Origin: Myxococcus qinghaiensis
GTDB taxonomy: Bacteria > Myxococcota > Myxococcia > Myxococcales > Myxococcaceae
Assembly (NCBI RefSeq): GCF_024198215.1
Contig: NZ_JAKCFA010000003.1
Location: 310,001 to 374,000, forward strand
Direction: 5' to 3'
Length of the DNA: 64,000 nucleotides
The notes beneath the pieces are model-generated. The model was given only the letters and a program-made list of their open reading frames with translations. It had not been told where the DNA came from and searched no databases. Made by a program: the position numbers and the translations under genes. Within the stretch, counting starts at the first letter, position 1, and every line of letters starts with the position of its first letter. Below, piece by piece: positions 26,898 through 36,018 of this stretch.

Positions 26898-28175
26898 TCA
26901 GGGGGTCCCGAACGACGTGGCGTAGGTGGGGCTCCCGAAATAGCAGCCCCAGCTCGAAGGGACCTGGGTGCGCGAGCCGGTGACGACGTAGTCCGGCCGG
27001 TTGGGGCGCCGCACGCGGATGGTGTAGCCCACCGGATTGCTGGGGCTGGGCGGAGGGTCGAAGCCGATGGCGGCCAGGCAGATGCTGTAGGTGCCCACCG
27101 GCGGAATCCGGCCCGCCGCCCAGAAGATGGTCTCCGGGCCGGTGCCGGCCTGGACATCCACGTCGAACTGGCCGTACTCGGTGTTCGCGTCGGGCCCTCG
27201 ATTCGAGTAGTCGATGACCCGTCCCCCGGGCGTCAGCACGGCGAGGTCCGCGTCTCCCGGCCGGCTCCAGGTCGCGGTGATTTGCAGCGGCGCGGTGTCC
27301 ACGCACACGCCCGCCTCACAGGCCGAGCCCGCTCCACAGACATTGCCGCAGCCACCGCAGTGGTCGTTCGAGGTGCGCGGGTCCACGCAGGCCGAGCCAC
27401 AGACGATGTTCGGCGGGAGGCACGCGGGCGGCTGGCACTGGAATCCTCCCTGGGTGTTGACGCAGACCTCCTCCGGCGCGCAGGTGTCCGTGCCATTGGC
27501 GCACTCGTCCACGTCCGCGCAGACGCTCGGCTGCCCCGAGCAGGCATACCCGGGCTCCACCCGGCAGATGCTGCTACAGCCATCCCCGGAGAGCTGGTTG
27601 CCGTCGTCACAGCGCTCCTCGGCGCCGTAGATGACGCCGTCGCCACAGACGACGGCGCGCAGGCCCTGCACCGCGTCCACCAGGAGCGGCGCCTCGGCCG
27701 GCCCCCGCAGGACGACATAGCGATAGGGGATGGTCTGCCCGTTCCAGACGGTCCACGTGAAGGTGCCCTCTCCCCGAGGCACCACGTACAGCGTGCTCCC
27801 GTACAGGTGGCTGCCGTCCACCGCCAGGAACAGCACCGTCGACTGCGACGCCACCTCACGCGGGCCCCGGTAGTAGACGGTCAGCAGCCCCGTCGCCTCC
27901 TGCCCCTCGCCCAGGTCCAGCATCAGGCTCGCCGTGGTGTCCATCGGCAGCGTCGCGGCGACGCCGTCCGGCGCGCCCAGCGCCGCGCCCGGGTTCAGCA
28001 CCGACGGCGACGTGCTTCCGCTGACCACCGCGTCCGCGTAGTTCGGCTCCAGCGGGTCCAGGCCCGCTCGGGAGACCTCCTCCCGCGGCGCATCGTCCAC
28101 CCGCTGTTCGACGTCACAGGCGCCCAGCAGGCATGCCAGCGCCGCCCAGCCCCAGCTGATTCCACCGCGCTTCAT
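26898..28175 (-). CDS. Cys-rich lipoprotein with DUF4215 and EGF-like repeats
   Basis: A 425-residue lipoprotein (lipobox ACLLGAC). The N-terminal half looks like a beta-sandwich. Around residue 175 a DUF4215 repeat (CGDG...EERCDDGN, SGDGCSSIC) begins. It is followed by an EGF/calcium-like segment (DVDECANGTDTC), a Stigma/SxNDHCGGCGN-type Cys cluster and a C-terminal beta domain. Such mosaics are typical myxobacterial cell-surface proteins. Function unknown, possibly adhesion or ligand binding. Confidence 0.8.
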   Translation of the reverse strand: MKRGGISWGWAALACLLGACDVEQRVDDAPREEVSRAGLDPLEPNYADAVVSGSTSPSVLNPGAALGAPDGVAATLPMDTTASLMLDLGEGQEATGLLTVYYRGPREVASQSTVLFLAVDGSHLYGSTLYVVPRGEGTFTWTVWNGQTIPYRYVVLRGPAEAPLLVDAVQGLRAVVCGDGVIYGAEERCDDGNQLSGDGCSSICRVEPGYACSGQPSVCADVDECANGTDTCAPEEVCVNTQGGFQCQPPACLPPNIVCGSACVDPRTSNDHCGGCGNVCGAGSACEAGVCVDTAPLQITATWSRPGDADLAVLTPGGRVIDYSNRGPDANTEYGQFDVDVQAGTGPETIFWAAGRIPPVGTYSICLAAIGFDPPPSPSNPVGYTIRVRRPNRPDYVVTGSRTQVPSSWGCYFGSPTYATSFGTP

Positions 28176-28834
28176 CGAGTCCCTCGTCCCCCCGAGGCGG
28201 GCTGGAGCCCGGAATGGGCCCACGGCCCCCAGGAGGACTGACAGGCTATTCGGGACACCGCCGGGGCGACAATCCCAGACACAGACGCCCCGCGCCCCGA
28301 GTTCGCGAAGGACCCGGGGTCATTCATGACAAGCATTGGCGCGCCGAGGCGCGCGTCACGGCTTCGTGCCGAAGAGGATGATGTGCGCATAGGAAGGACA
28401 GGAGCGCGATTGGAGGGAGAAGGCGGGAGCAGAGCGGGAGGTGAGGGACGCTGACGGGTAGACGGGGAGCCCATGAGCCGCACGCGGAGCCGGCGCAGCA
28501 GCCCTTTAAATCCAGCAGGCACATGCCTGATGCTGCCCCACCCCATGGGACAATGCAGCGCAGCAACCCACTGGCGCCAACCAGCCCGACTGGACCGGAG
28601 GGGTCCACAACCCGGCACTTGCCCACGTTGCGTCTCGCCTCCTTATCTGCCGATCGCGGCGTGCGTCCCACGAGAAGGCCGCGCTATGCGCCCTCGAAGC
28701 AGGCCTGGGGCACGGACTCGCCTCGTCGCCTCAATCCCAGACCGTGTCAGTGGAGGGGCTGGTCAGAAAACCATGCGGCCAATGCGCTGGCCCGCGCTTC
28801 CGCTGTCTGTCTGCTCGAAGCATGATGCGCGGTC
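28176..28834. other. Intergenic interval with repeat and degenerate sequence
   Basis: This 659-bp interval holds one copy of a dispersed repeat (28423-28498) and no gene I can support. A leftward frame ends around 28360 with AHIILFGTKP and may be a decayed C-terminus, but nothing upstream makes a credible protein. Confidence 0.5.
28423..28498. repeat. Dispersed repeat, copy A (partner at 57301-57366)
   Basis: The block starts GCGGGAGCAGAGCGGGAGGT and ends GAGCCGGCGCA. The partner at 57301-57366 is nearly identical, apart from a roughly 10-bp length difference in the middle and one substitution. Both copies lie in gene-poor sequence. Confidence 0.75.
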
Positions 28835-29461
28835 ATGAACCCGGCCCTCTCACCCGACGACCTCCTGCCCGGCGAGGCGCTGCTCCTCAGCAAGGGCGCA
28901 AACCTTGTCATCAAACCCTCGGAGCACGGGCTCGGCCGCTTCGCGTTCGACCGGCTCATGGGGGTCGTGGGCATGAAGCAGAAAGAGGCACTCGGCGGGA
29001 TGCTGCACCTGACGAACTACCGGCTGCTCTTCAAGACGCACGGCGTGAACCGCCTCCTCGGGCGCATGAGCCTCTTTCTGCCGTCGCTCGTCGAGGCCCG
29101 CGACTCGTCATTCCTGTTCGTGCGCAAGATCGTCGTGTCGACGCACCTCACGCGCGCCGAGATTGTCGTCTGGGGCATCCCAGCGCTCCTCGACGCGCTC
29201 CAACGCGCGTCGGGGGCGCTCTCGCCGGCCGACTTCGAGGCGATCCGCGAGCATGCTGTCGCGCATCCCGAGCGGGTTGGCGCCGGGCTGCGTGTGAATG
29301 CCGCTCTCGAGGACCTGAACGACCTGGCGCGCGCCGGCCAGTCCGTCCTCGACCTGCTCGAGGCCGCGGCGAACCCGCTCGAGGCGATCGGCTCGCTCGC
29401 GCTCGCGGAGCTCCTCTCGAGGACCGTCGAAGAGCGCTGGCAGCGGCCATTCAACCGCTGA
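28835..29461 (+). CDS. Hypothetical protein, GRAM/PH-like N-terminus
   Basis: A 208-residue cytosolic protein. The first 110 residues form a run of strands resembling GRAM/bacterial PH domains (GEALLLSKGANLVI, GMLHLTNYRLLF, FLFVRKIVV). A helical tail contains SPADFEAIREHA and two Leu/Ala-rich helices. GRAM domains often bind lipids or proteins. The codon use is a little less GC-biased than that of its neighbours. No obvious operon partner. Confidence 0.6.
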   Translation: MNPALSPDDLLPGEALLLSKGANLVIKPSEHGLGRFAFDRLMGVVGMKQKEALGGMLHLTNYRLLFKTHGVNRLLGRMSLFLPSLVEARDSSFLFVRKIVVSTHLTRAEIVVWGIPALLDALQRASGALSPADFEAIREHAVAHPERVGAGLRVNAALEDLNDLARAGQSVLDLLEAAANPLEAIGSLALAELLSRTVEERWQRPFNR

Positions 29462-29614
29462 GCGGAAGCATCGCGCTCCACGGACCTGCTCAGGAGCGCC
29501 CGTGGCGCCAGCGGCCACGCACACAACTCGCGGAGCTTCAGCCGGGCGCCTGCACACCGCCGAGTCGGGGGACGGCCCGCCTCTTCCCGTGAGGAGGGGC
29601 GGGCCGTCCGGGGG

Positions 29615-29950
29615 TCAGCCCTCTTCGGACGAAGAGGCCGACTGCGCGGTCTCGCGGCAGTCCCACGCCGAGTCATCCGCGGAGTCCCGGTCGGGCGCCA
29701 TGGATGCGGCCTCTTCTTCGAGCGTGGGGCTGAAGTTCGGGTTGCAGCTGCCCCCGTAGATGTCCCCGTAGTCCTCCAGCCACTCACCGCAGGTGAGGAC
29801 CTCGAAGGACCAGGGCTTCGCACAAATGGAGGAGCACCTGGCAGTCCCGGTGCACTTCACATCACAGTCGGGCGGCAGGGCCAGCGCGGACAGCGGCGTA
29901 AGGGTGAGAGCGGCGAAGCTGGCAAGTACGGACTTCGAGAAGAACTTCAT
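29615..29950 (-). CDS. Small secreted Cys-containing protein
   Basis: A 111-residue protein with a good ribosome site (AGGAGACG) and a Sec signal peptide (residues 1-24, cleavage at ALA). The mature part has eight Cys, most in a compact N-terminal cluster (DCDVKCTGTARCSSIC), and an acidic Ser/Glu-rich tail. It looks like a disulfide-knotted exported peptide, but I cannot name the family. Confidence 0.65.
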   Translation of the reverse strand: MKFFSKSVLASFAALTLTPLSALALPPDCDVKCTGTARCSSICAKPWSFEVLTCGEWLEDYGDIYGGSCNPNFSPTLEEEAASMAPDRDSADDSAWDCRETAQSASSSEEG

Positions 29951-30240
29951 GGACGTCTCCTGGTGCAGGGGGACTGCGAAGACAACGTTAGGCGATGTTC
30001 CAAGCCATCCAGGGTGGCTTTTTGCCTACCCTCCGAGGGCGGGCAGGAGGCATCAAAAGGCTGCTGCTCATCGGCCCAGAAGCTTGACATCAGGTCGCCA
30101 TTCACGGGCGCGCTCCGAACCTCACCCCGGACGTGCAGGAGATGAAGCGCATTGGATGAACCCTCTCACGCGACATCTACCTTGACGCTCACCGATACCC
30201 TGTGCAACCCCTGTCACGATCGCGCTATTCGATATGAGCT
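29951..30240. other. Intergenic interval, nothing recognised
   Basis: No gene, RNA or clear repeat is seen here. Base composition is lower in GC than in the flanking genes, and it presumably holds the promoter of the small secreted protein. Confidence 0.4.
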
Positions 30241-30420
30241 TCACGCCCATTCCATAGTCAGCACGAAGCTGGCGAGGCGAGGATCCTGGGTGCCCTTGCG
30301 GTCGCCTCGACTCTGGAGACCGACCGCGTCCTGCCAGCCCCAACCCCGGGTCGGGTTGAAGGCGGAGTCGTCGGCCACCGCCCAGCCCGCCACCGTCGGC
30401 GGTCCGTGGACAGTCACAGG
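30241..30420 (-). pseudogene. Fragment of a carbohydrate-binding-type domain (tentative)
   Basis: The leftward frame encodes PPTVAGWAVADDSAFNPTRG and then GWGWQDAVGLQ, DPRLASFVL and a stop. The pattern matches malectin/NPCBM-like domains (G-W-x-x-D-x-x-x-F-x-x-x-x-G-[WY]-G-W). No start codon or upstream domain is present, so it is probably the 3' end of a lost gene. Confidence 0.35.
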
Positions 30421-30502
30421 TTCTTCGCCAGCTGCGGGTGAGTCCGGCGAAGCCGTGTGAGGTGCCTGGGCCCCAATGTGTGGGGAGGGTTCCCCTGAAA
30501 CC

Positions 30503-30533
30503 GGGCGCGTGAACCGTGGTGAGACACGCGCCC
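30503..30533. promoter_or_regulatory. Inverted repeat, possible enhancer-binding site
   Basis: GGGCGCGTG and CACGCGCCC form a perfect 9-bp inverted repeat with a 13-bp spacer, centred about 68 bp upstream of the predicted sigma-54 transcription start. It could be a binding site for a sigma-54 activator or a terminator for upstream transcription. Confidence 0.45.
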
Positions 30534-30560
30534 CGCTGGAGCGCTCGAATTGTCGATGCA

Positions 30561-30576
30561 TGGCACGTGGCTTGCC
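30561..30576 (+). promoter_or_regulatory. Sigma-54 (-24/-12) promoter
   Basis: TGGCAC-GTGGC-TTGCC matches the RpoN consensus TGGCAC-N5-TTGCW except for the last base; GG and GC are exactly 10 bp apart. The predicted start of transcription is 30587, one base before the ATG at 30588, so the first gene of the exported module would be almost leaderless from this promoter. Confidence 0.7.
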
Positions 30577-30587
30577 TAGGGCCGCGC

Positions 30588-32450
30588 ATGCTCCCGTGTC
30601 TCCAGTTGGCTTCCGCCGAAGGGTGGAGGCGTTCTCCCCCATGTCAGGGCGCCGCGCGTGGCGCGCGCTCCCTGCTGTGGGTATTGCCGTTCCTCGTCTG
30701 GTTGGGCTGCTCCGGCGACGTCTCGCATCCCAATTCCCGAGCCGATGGTGGTTGTATCGAGCAGCCTCCCGAGGCCAGCCCTGACGCGGGAGCGCCCGCG
30801 GACGTGCTCGCGCCCACGCGCCTGCTGCGGCGCGCCTCGCTGGCGCTGAAGGGCGAGGTGCCGACGGAGACGGAGTACGCCCAACTGGAGGCCGCGGGAG
30901 ACGAGGCCGCGCAGCGGGCCTTCGTGGCGACCTTCGTGGACCACACACTCCAGGACCCCACCTTCTATCGGACGCTGTTCGAGACGGCGCGCGACTGGTT
31001 CAACATCCCGCCCGCCGCGCCGACGGCCGACGCGCCGGAGTACGGGCTGCAGCAGCAGCGCGCCGTCGTCCAGTGCCCGGCCGACACCCCGAAGGCGGGG
31101 GCCTGGCGGTACTTCCGGGGTGACGACAAGGCCTGTCAGGGCCAGAGGCCGGACGGGACGCCCGCCGACGAGCGCTCCATCGAGTCCTGGTGGGCGCCGG
31201 GCGCGACGACGGTCCTGGTGGGGTTCGCCGCGAGCGTGTCCGCCACGGGGCAGGGTTCCGTGAACGGCAACCCGGTCACCATCACCTGCCTCACCGCGGG
31301 GCCGGACGGCACCTGCGGCTGTGGGCCCAACGCCGTGCGCTGCCACGCGGACGTCGGGTCCTACGCGGGCTGGGAGAACTACGTGCCCTACAACCCGCAG
31401 GGACAGCGGCGACTGGTCGCCGAGGAGCCCGCGCGGCTGTTCGCGCACATCGGCTGGCACGACCGCCCGATGACTGACCTCATCCTCGGCGCCTACTCCG
31501 TGGGGCCCACGCGCCTGCAGGCCGCCTACGTCATGCAGGGCCTCTTCGGCGGGGCGACGTCCCTCCTTGACGACGACTCCTGGTGGCGGCCCTCGCGCTT
31601 CTCCAGCGCGCCGGTGGACCCGGAGCACTCCGCGGGCGACCCGCTCGCCTGGCGCGAGTACTCCGTGCCCGACCGCCTTCCTTTCCTGCTGGCCGAGCGC
31701 GACTACCGCTACGACCCACGCACGCAGACCGCAGCGATGAAGGGCATCCCCGCCGCGGGGATGCTCACCAGCCTCGGCTTCCTCAACGCCTATCCCCGCG
31801 AGCGCGTGCGGGGGGCTCGCGCGCTGGAGACCCTGGCGTGCGAGGTGCTCTCTCCACCTCAGGGACAGACGTTCAACGAGTACCGGAGGGACCCGGGGAC
31901 GGAGGGCCCGTGTCAGCACTGCCACCGGCGGTTGGATCCGGCGGCCATCCACTTCAAGCGCTACGCGAAGAAGAACTACGGGTTCGAGGGCTTCGGCGCG
32001 GCGTACCTGATGCCGGGCATCGGCTCGGTGTGGCACTGGCCGGCCCATTGGCGCCAGGGCACGTACCCGTACGAAGGCGACCCCTTCAGCCACTGGAACC
32101 GCTGGTACTCGCCGGACACGCTGCTCACGCCCGTCACCGAGGCCCAGGCCCAGGCGAACCCGGAGGCCGTCTTCATCGACTTCCTCCCCCCGGAGCACAC
32201 ACTGCTGGGCCAGACGAGCGACGGGACGGTGGGGCCGCTGGGCTTCGCCAAGATGATTCTCGCCTCGGGTTCGTTCGACCGCTGCGTCGTGCGCCACCTG
32301 CACGCGCAGGTGATGGGGCGGGACATCGACCCCACGCGGGAGGCGGGCTACCTGGACGACCAGGTGGGGCGCTTCATCGCGTCGGGACGCAAGGTCCGGC
32401 CGTACGTCAAGGCACTCACGCAGTCGGACCTCTTCCAGAGGGGGCGCTGA
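30588..32450 (+). CDS. DUF1588-like lipoprotein of an exported cytochrome/DUF1501 module
   Basis: A 620-residue protein. A hydrophobic helix with lipobox VWLGC follows an unusually long N-terminus of about 40 residues, so the start is uncertain. The body has conserved Trp/Tyr-rich segments and a CQHCHRRLDP motif, similar to the C-x-x-C-H and DP motifs of the planctomycete-type DUF1588/DUF1592 families. Downstream lie a cytochrome-like lipoprotein (2 bp apart) and a DUF1501 Tat protein, the usual partner. Function unknown; redox chemistry at the outer envelope is inferred. Confidence 0.7.
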   Translation: MLPCLQLASAEGWRRSPPCQGAARGARSLLWVLPFLVWLGCSGDVSHPNSRADGGCIEQPPEASPDAGAPADVLAPTRLLRRASLALKGEVPTETEYAQLEAAGDEAAQRAFVATFVDHTLQDPTFYRTLFETARDWFNIPPAAPTADAPEYGLQQQRAVVQCPADTPKAGAWRYFRGDDKACQGQRPDGTPADERSIESWWAPGATTVLVGFAASVSATGQGSVNGNPVTITCLTAGPDGTCGCGPNAVRCHADVGSYAGWENYVPYNPQGQRRLVAEEPARLFAHIGWHDRPMTDLILGAYSVGPTRLQAAYVMQGLFGGATSLLDDDSWWRPSRFSSAPVDPEHSAGDPLAWREYSVPDRLPFLLAERDYRYDPRTQTAAMKGIPAAGMLTSLGFLNAYPRERVRGARALETLACEVLSPPQGQTFNEYRRDPGTEGPCQHCHRRLDPAAIHFKRYAKKNYGFEGFGAAYLMPGIGSVWHWPAHWRQGTYPYEGDPFSHWNRWYSPDTLLTPVTEAQAQANPEAVFIDFLPPEHTLLGQTSDGTVGPLGFAKMILASGSFDRCVVRHLHAQVMGRDIDPTREAGYLDDQVGRFIASGRKVRPYVKALTQSDLFQRGR

Positions 32451-32451
32451 C

Positions 32452-33453
32452 ATGAACCGCTTCGCATTCCTCCTCGTCCTCTCCTGCGTCCTGGCCTGTG
32501 GCTCGGGCACGACGCCTTCTCACACGGGTCAGCAGGCCCAGGCCGTGTGCGGCACACCGGCCAGCTCGGAGACCCTGCGCGTCATGGAGGGGCTGCGGCC
32601 CCACTGCGAGGGGTGTCACGTGGTGGGCGCGCGTGGCTACTTCGCGTCGGCGGACGCATTCCAGAGCCTGCTCGTCGCCGACACCCGGCTGGTGAACACG
32701 GCCAACCCCGACGACAGCGAGCTGGTGCGGCTGCTGGAGGGGACCGCCAAGGGCGCCTTCAAGCAGATGCCCATCGGCGAGAAGTCCTACGCGCAGCTCG
32801 TCGCGGACGGCACCGCGAAGCTCACCGTGGACGAGGTGCGCGCGTGGATTCGCGGGCTCGGCGCCCAGCAGCGAGACACCCGGCCGGACCCGCAGGCCCG
32901 CCGCATCACCCGCCTGAGCGCCACGCAGATGCAACGCGCGCTCTACCAGCAGCTCGGGTTGAAGCACGACGACTTCTTCTTCCCCGCGAAGGAGTTCGGC
33001 TTCGAGATGGCGGAGCCGCGCGACGACGACCACTACCCGCTCCAGCCCACGGACATCACGCCCTCGCCCCGGCAGCACGCCACGGGCGCGCGCTTCTATG
33101 CGCTGGGCGGGGGTTCGGTGATGTACCAGGTCAGTCCGGACCGGACGCCGTCGCCCACCTTCGTGCTCACGCTGACGCAGGTCTCCCAGCGCTGGTGCCG
33201 CCGCGCGCTCTCCATGCCGGACAACACGGCGTTGTTCCCGAAGGGGGCCACGCGTTCGGCCAACCCGGACGAGGTCAAGGCCACGCTGAAGCGCTGGTCG
33301 CTGCACTTCCTGGGAGAGCGCCTCACCGACGCGCAGGTGGACGAGCTGTACACGGACGTCTTCGTGCCGCTCGCGACGCCGACCGACACCGAGCCCGCCT
33401 ATGTGGGCGCCTGCTCGTACTTCATCCGCCACCCGCACTGGATTTTCTACTGA
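32452..33453 (+). CDS. c-type cytochrome-like lipoprotein
   Basis: A 333-residue lipoprotein (lipobox SCVLAC at residue 16). One heme-binding motif (HCEGCHV) is near residue 53, followed by a cytochrome c-like stretch with QMPIGE as a possible Met ligand. The C-terminal two-thirds starts around ITRLSATQMQRALY, like DUF1587-type proteins, and probably contacts its partners. Second gene of the three-gene module, starting 2 bp after the first. Confidence 0.75.
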   Translation: MNRFAFLLVLSCVLACGSGTTPSHTGQQAQAVCGTPASSETLRVMEGLRPHCEGCHVVGARGYFASADAFQSLLVADTRLVNTANPDDSELVRLLEGTAKGAFKQMPIGEKSYAQLVADGTAKLTVDEVRAWIRGLGAQQRDTRPDPQARRITRLSATQMQRALYQQLGLKHDDFFFPAKEFGFEMAEPRDDDHYPLQPTDITPSPRQHATGARFYALGGGSVMYQVSPDRTPSPTFVLTLTQVSQRWCRRALSMPDNTALFPKGATRSANPDEVKATLKRWSLHFLGERLTDAQVDELYTDVFVPLATPTDTEPAYVGACSYFIRHPHWIFY

Positions 33454-33463
33454 TGAGGCCCGC

Positions 33464-35056
33464 ATGAAGCTCTCACGTCGCAATCTCTTTCAAGCAGCCT
33501 TTGGCGCGGCGCAGGTCGGCCTCCTGGCGCGGTATGGTCTCCCCTCGGCGAGGGCGCAGTCGAACTCCGGGCGCCCCTCGAAGATGCTCGCCATCTGGGT
33601 GGATGGTGGGCTGCATTGGGAGTTGTTCTTCGCGCCGCTGTCGCGCGCGGGCATCCTGAAGTTCATCCCGAGCGCGACGGGGGGCCTCTACCCGGTCGGC
33701 TACAATCCCAACCAGGTGGAGAACCTGGACCGCTCGCCGGTGGACCTGGACGCGCCGGGGCCGGTGCGCAAGCTGCGCGCTCCGGTGACCTGGAACTGGG
33801 CGAACCCGGCGGACTCGATGGGAAACAACCCCGTCGTCAACAACACGCAGGTCTACCGCCCCTATGGCTACATCTGGGCGAATCCCAAGTACAAGCTGTG
33901 GGAGAAGAGCGCGCTCCTGGTGGGCGCGGACCAGGGGACGGCGGCGCATGCCAGCGGCATCGTGGCCAGCATGTCGGGTGTGGCGGGGGCGGCCTTCCGG
34001 TCTCCGGCGGTGCAGGCCGTGGTCGCCAACGCCATGGCCTCGCGCTTCCCGGACCGGCCGTTGCCCAACGTCACGCTGGGAGGGACGGCGCCGGTGGCGC
34101 TCGGGTTGCCCGCGCTGGCCAACCCGACGTGGCTGTCCAACGCCGCGGCGGTGGAGCCCACGCTCTCCGACCGGCGTGAGAACGCTTGGGCGGGCCTGCG
34201 CGCGCGACAGGACCAACCCGACGTCGCGTTCGACGGCTCGTCGCTGTCCGGGACGGTGCCGGCGTCGGTGGTGGACGCGGCCCTCCTCAAGACGCTGCGT
34301 CGCGAGCGCGGCGTCTCCACGCAGGGGACGGATGCGCTCATGGAGCAGCTCTATGACACGTACAAGGGGGCCAGCCGCACCATCCGCCGGGACATCCTGT
34401 CCGTGCTCTCAGGCACGCCCTCCTGGGAGAAGCTGAAGGCCGACCCGGCGTATCCCTCCGAGTGGGGGGCGTGCATCGGATACGCGGATATGTGCGGCCA
34501 GGGCACGTCGATGGGGGAGTACGGCTTCGCGCTCCAGCTCCTGAAGTCGGACCTGGTGTCCACCGTCACGCTCCGCGCGTCGAGCATCAACAACTCCGCC
34601 TTCGACACGCACGCCGCCAACGGGGTGACGGTGCATGCCAGCCACCTGCGCATCGCCTTCGAGATGATCGGGCGGATGGTGGCGGAGATGAGCCTCACGC
34701 CCAGCCGCTCGAATCCCTCCCAGTCGCTGCTGGACGAGACGCTTGTCTATGTCTTCAGCGACTTCGGGCGGACGTTCCCCAAGACGGGGAGCGACCACCA
34801 CCCGGCGACGTGCGCCCTGCTCGTGGGCGGCGGCATCCAGGGGAACCAGATGCTGGGCGGCTACGACGAGACGATGAACGGCTCGCCCATGGGCGCGCCG
34901 GTGGACCTCATCGAGGAGGGCGGCGAGCGGGTGCGGCGCGCGCCCCGGTCGCAAGACATCGCGGCGACCGTGCTCAACACCTACGGACTGCAGCCTGGGA
35001 AGGACTTCTTCATCCCAGGTGGCTTCGGCGTCGTCGATGGTGTCGTGAGGACCTGA
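33464..35056 (+). CDS. DUF1501 Tat-exported protein
   Basis: A 530-residue protein with a twin-arginine signal (SRRNLFQAAFG...ARA). The mature part shows the alkaline-phosphatase/sulfatase-like DUF1501 fold: the LAIWVDGGLHWE start, FDTHAAN and VYVFSDFGRTFPKTGSDHHP. These provide the metal-binding Asp/His positions of the superfamily. DUF1501 genes typically sit after DUF1585/1588-type cytochrome genes. The start at 33464 is the Met before the Tat motif, 10 bp after the upstream stop. Substrate unknown. Confidence 0.9.
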   Translation: MKLSRRNLFQAAFGAAQVGLLARYGLPSARAQSNSGRPSKMLAIWVDGGLHWELFFAPLSRAGILKFIPSATGGLYPVGYNPNQVENLDRSPVDLDAPGPVRKLRAPVTWNWANPADSMGNNPVVNNTQVYRPYGYIWANPKYKLWEKSALLVGADQGTAAHASGIVASMSGVAGAAFRSPAVQAVVANAMASRFPDRPLPNVTLGGTAPVALGLPALANPTWLSNAAAVEPTLSDRRENAWAGLRARQDQPDVAFDGSSLSGTVPASVVDAALLKTLRRERGVSTQGTDALMEQLYDTYKGASRTIRRDILSVLSGTPSWEKLKADPAYPSEWGACIGYADMCGQGTSMGEYGFALQLLKSDLVSTVTLRASSINNSAFDTHAANGVTVHASHLRIAFEMIGRMVAEMSLTPSRSNPSQSLLDETLVYVFSDFGRTFPKTGSDHHPATCALLVGGGIQGNQMLGGYDETMNGSPMGAPVDLIEEGGERVRRAPRSQDIAATVLNTYGLQPGKDFFIPGGFGVVDGVVRT

Positions 35057-35446
35057 GGGGGACGGTGACGCGGGCGTGCCTCACGGGCGCCCGCGTCGGA
35101 GTTCCCCCGCTGGGTCGTCTCGTTCCTTGGCAGCGAGGAGCCACAGCAGCGCGCACGCGTCTCGTGCGGTGGCCAGCCCTTGAGGGGGGGAGCTTTCGAT
35201 GGGGCATCCGCGGCCCACTGGCAAGTCACATGCCATGGAGGGCTCGCGCGGGCGCTCCGAGCGGGCAGAGAGGACGTGTCCAAGCGCCTGCGCCGTGGCG
35301 TGACGGGGGGTGTCCACCACAGCGTGAGGCCCGCGCGCTACACCCGACCTTGCCGTGATGCGGCCACGGGCTGGGAAGCTAGAATCCTTCGGGTCATCCG
35401 CGTCGCGAACTCCCTCGCGGCGCGGACAGAACGGAGCCACTTCAGA
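35057..35446. other. Intergenic interval with terminator
   Basis: Apart from the hairpin at 35068-35096, these 390 bp hold nothing I can support. Open frames on both strands lack start signals and domain character. Confidence 0.45.
35068..35096 (+). terminator. Hairpin after the DUF1501 gene
   Basis: ACGCGGGCG pairs with CGCCCGCGT (9 bp perfect, 11-nt loop), starting 12 bp after the stop codon. No U-tract follows, which is common in high-GC genomes. Confidence 0.6.
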
Positions 35447-35899
35447 ATGATCCTCCGCAACGTCACGGATGAGGACCTTCCCATCTTCTTCGAGCACCAG
35501 CGCGACCCAGAAGCGCTGCGCATGGCCGCGTTTTCATCGCGGGAGCGCGATGCGTTCATGACCCACTGGCGCACCAACGTCCTCCGCCCTGGAAACATCT
35601 CCCGCACCATCGTCGTGGACGGCGTGGTCGTCGGGAACATCGGCAGTTGGTCGCAGGATGGCACACGACTCGTCGGCTATTGGATCGGTCGCGAGCACTG
35701 GGGCAAAGGCATCGCCACCCGGGCCCTCTCAGAGTTTCTCGGGGTCGAGCCCGCCCGGCCGCTTCATGCGTGGGTCGCTCTCCACAACGTCGCGTCGATC
35801 CGCGTCCTCGAGAGGTGTGGTTTCCACACCGTCCTCAGCGAGCCCCAGGAGCACCCGGAGGGAGTCGCCGAAATCCTCATGAGACTTGGTTCCACGTAG
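35447..35899 (+). CDS. GNAT-family N-acetyltransferase
   Basis: A 150-residue acetyltransferase. It starts with MILRNVTDEDLPIFFEHQ and has the acetyl-CoA loop in GYWIGREHWGKGIATRAL (R/Q-x-x-G-x-G/A motif) and the C-terminal NVASIRVLERCGF motif. This is the RimJ/RimL-like branch. The frame is open upstream, but the domain begins exactly at this Met. Substrate unknown; it may be an antibiotic or a protein N-terminus. Confidence 0.88.
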   Translation: MILRNVTDEDLPIFFEHQRDPEALRMAAFSSRERDAFMTHWRTNVLRPGNISRTIVVDGVVVGNIGSWSQDGTRLVGYWIGREHWGKGIATRALSEFLGVEPARPLHAWVALHNVASIRVLERCGFHTVLSEPQEHPEGVAEILMRLGST

Positions 35900-36018
35900 C
35901 GAAGGTCGTCTGGATTTCTCCTTGAGGCGTCCCGACGCGTCCGGGCGCGACGCACGAGCAGGATGCTCAGCCCCCTGCGCAGGTGTCATCGCCAACCCCA
36001 AACGCGACAAATCCTCCC

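Noticed and set aside
30576..32510. 644-aa open frame antisense to the DUF1588-like gene
   Set aside because: No domain, no ribosome site, typical shadow composition.
35081..35497. 138-aa minus-strand frame after the DUF1501 gene
   Set aside because: No ribosome site or domain, and it covers the terminator hairpin and the start of the GNAT gene.
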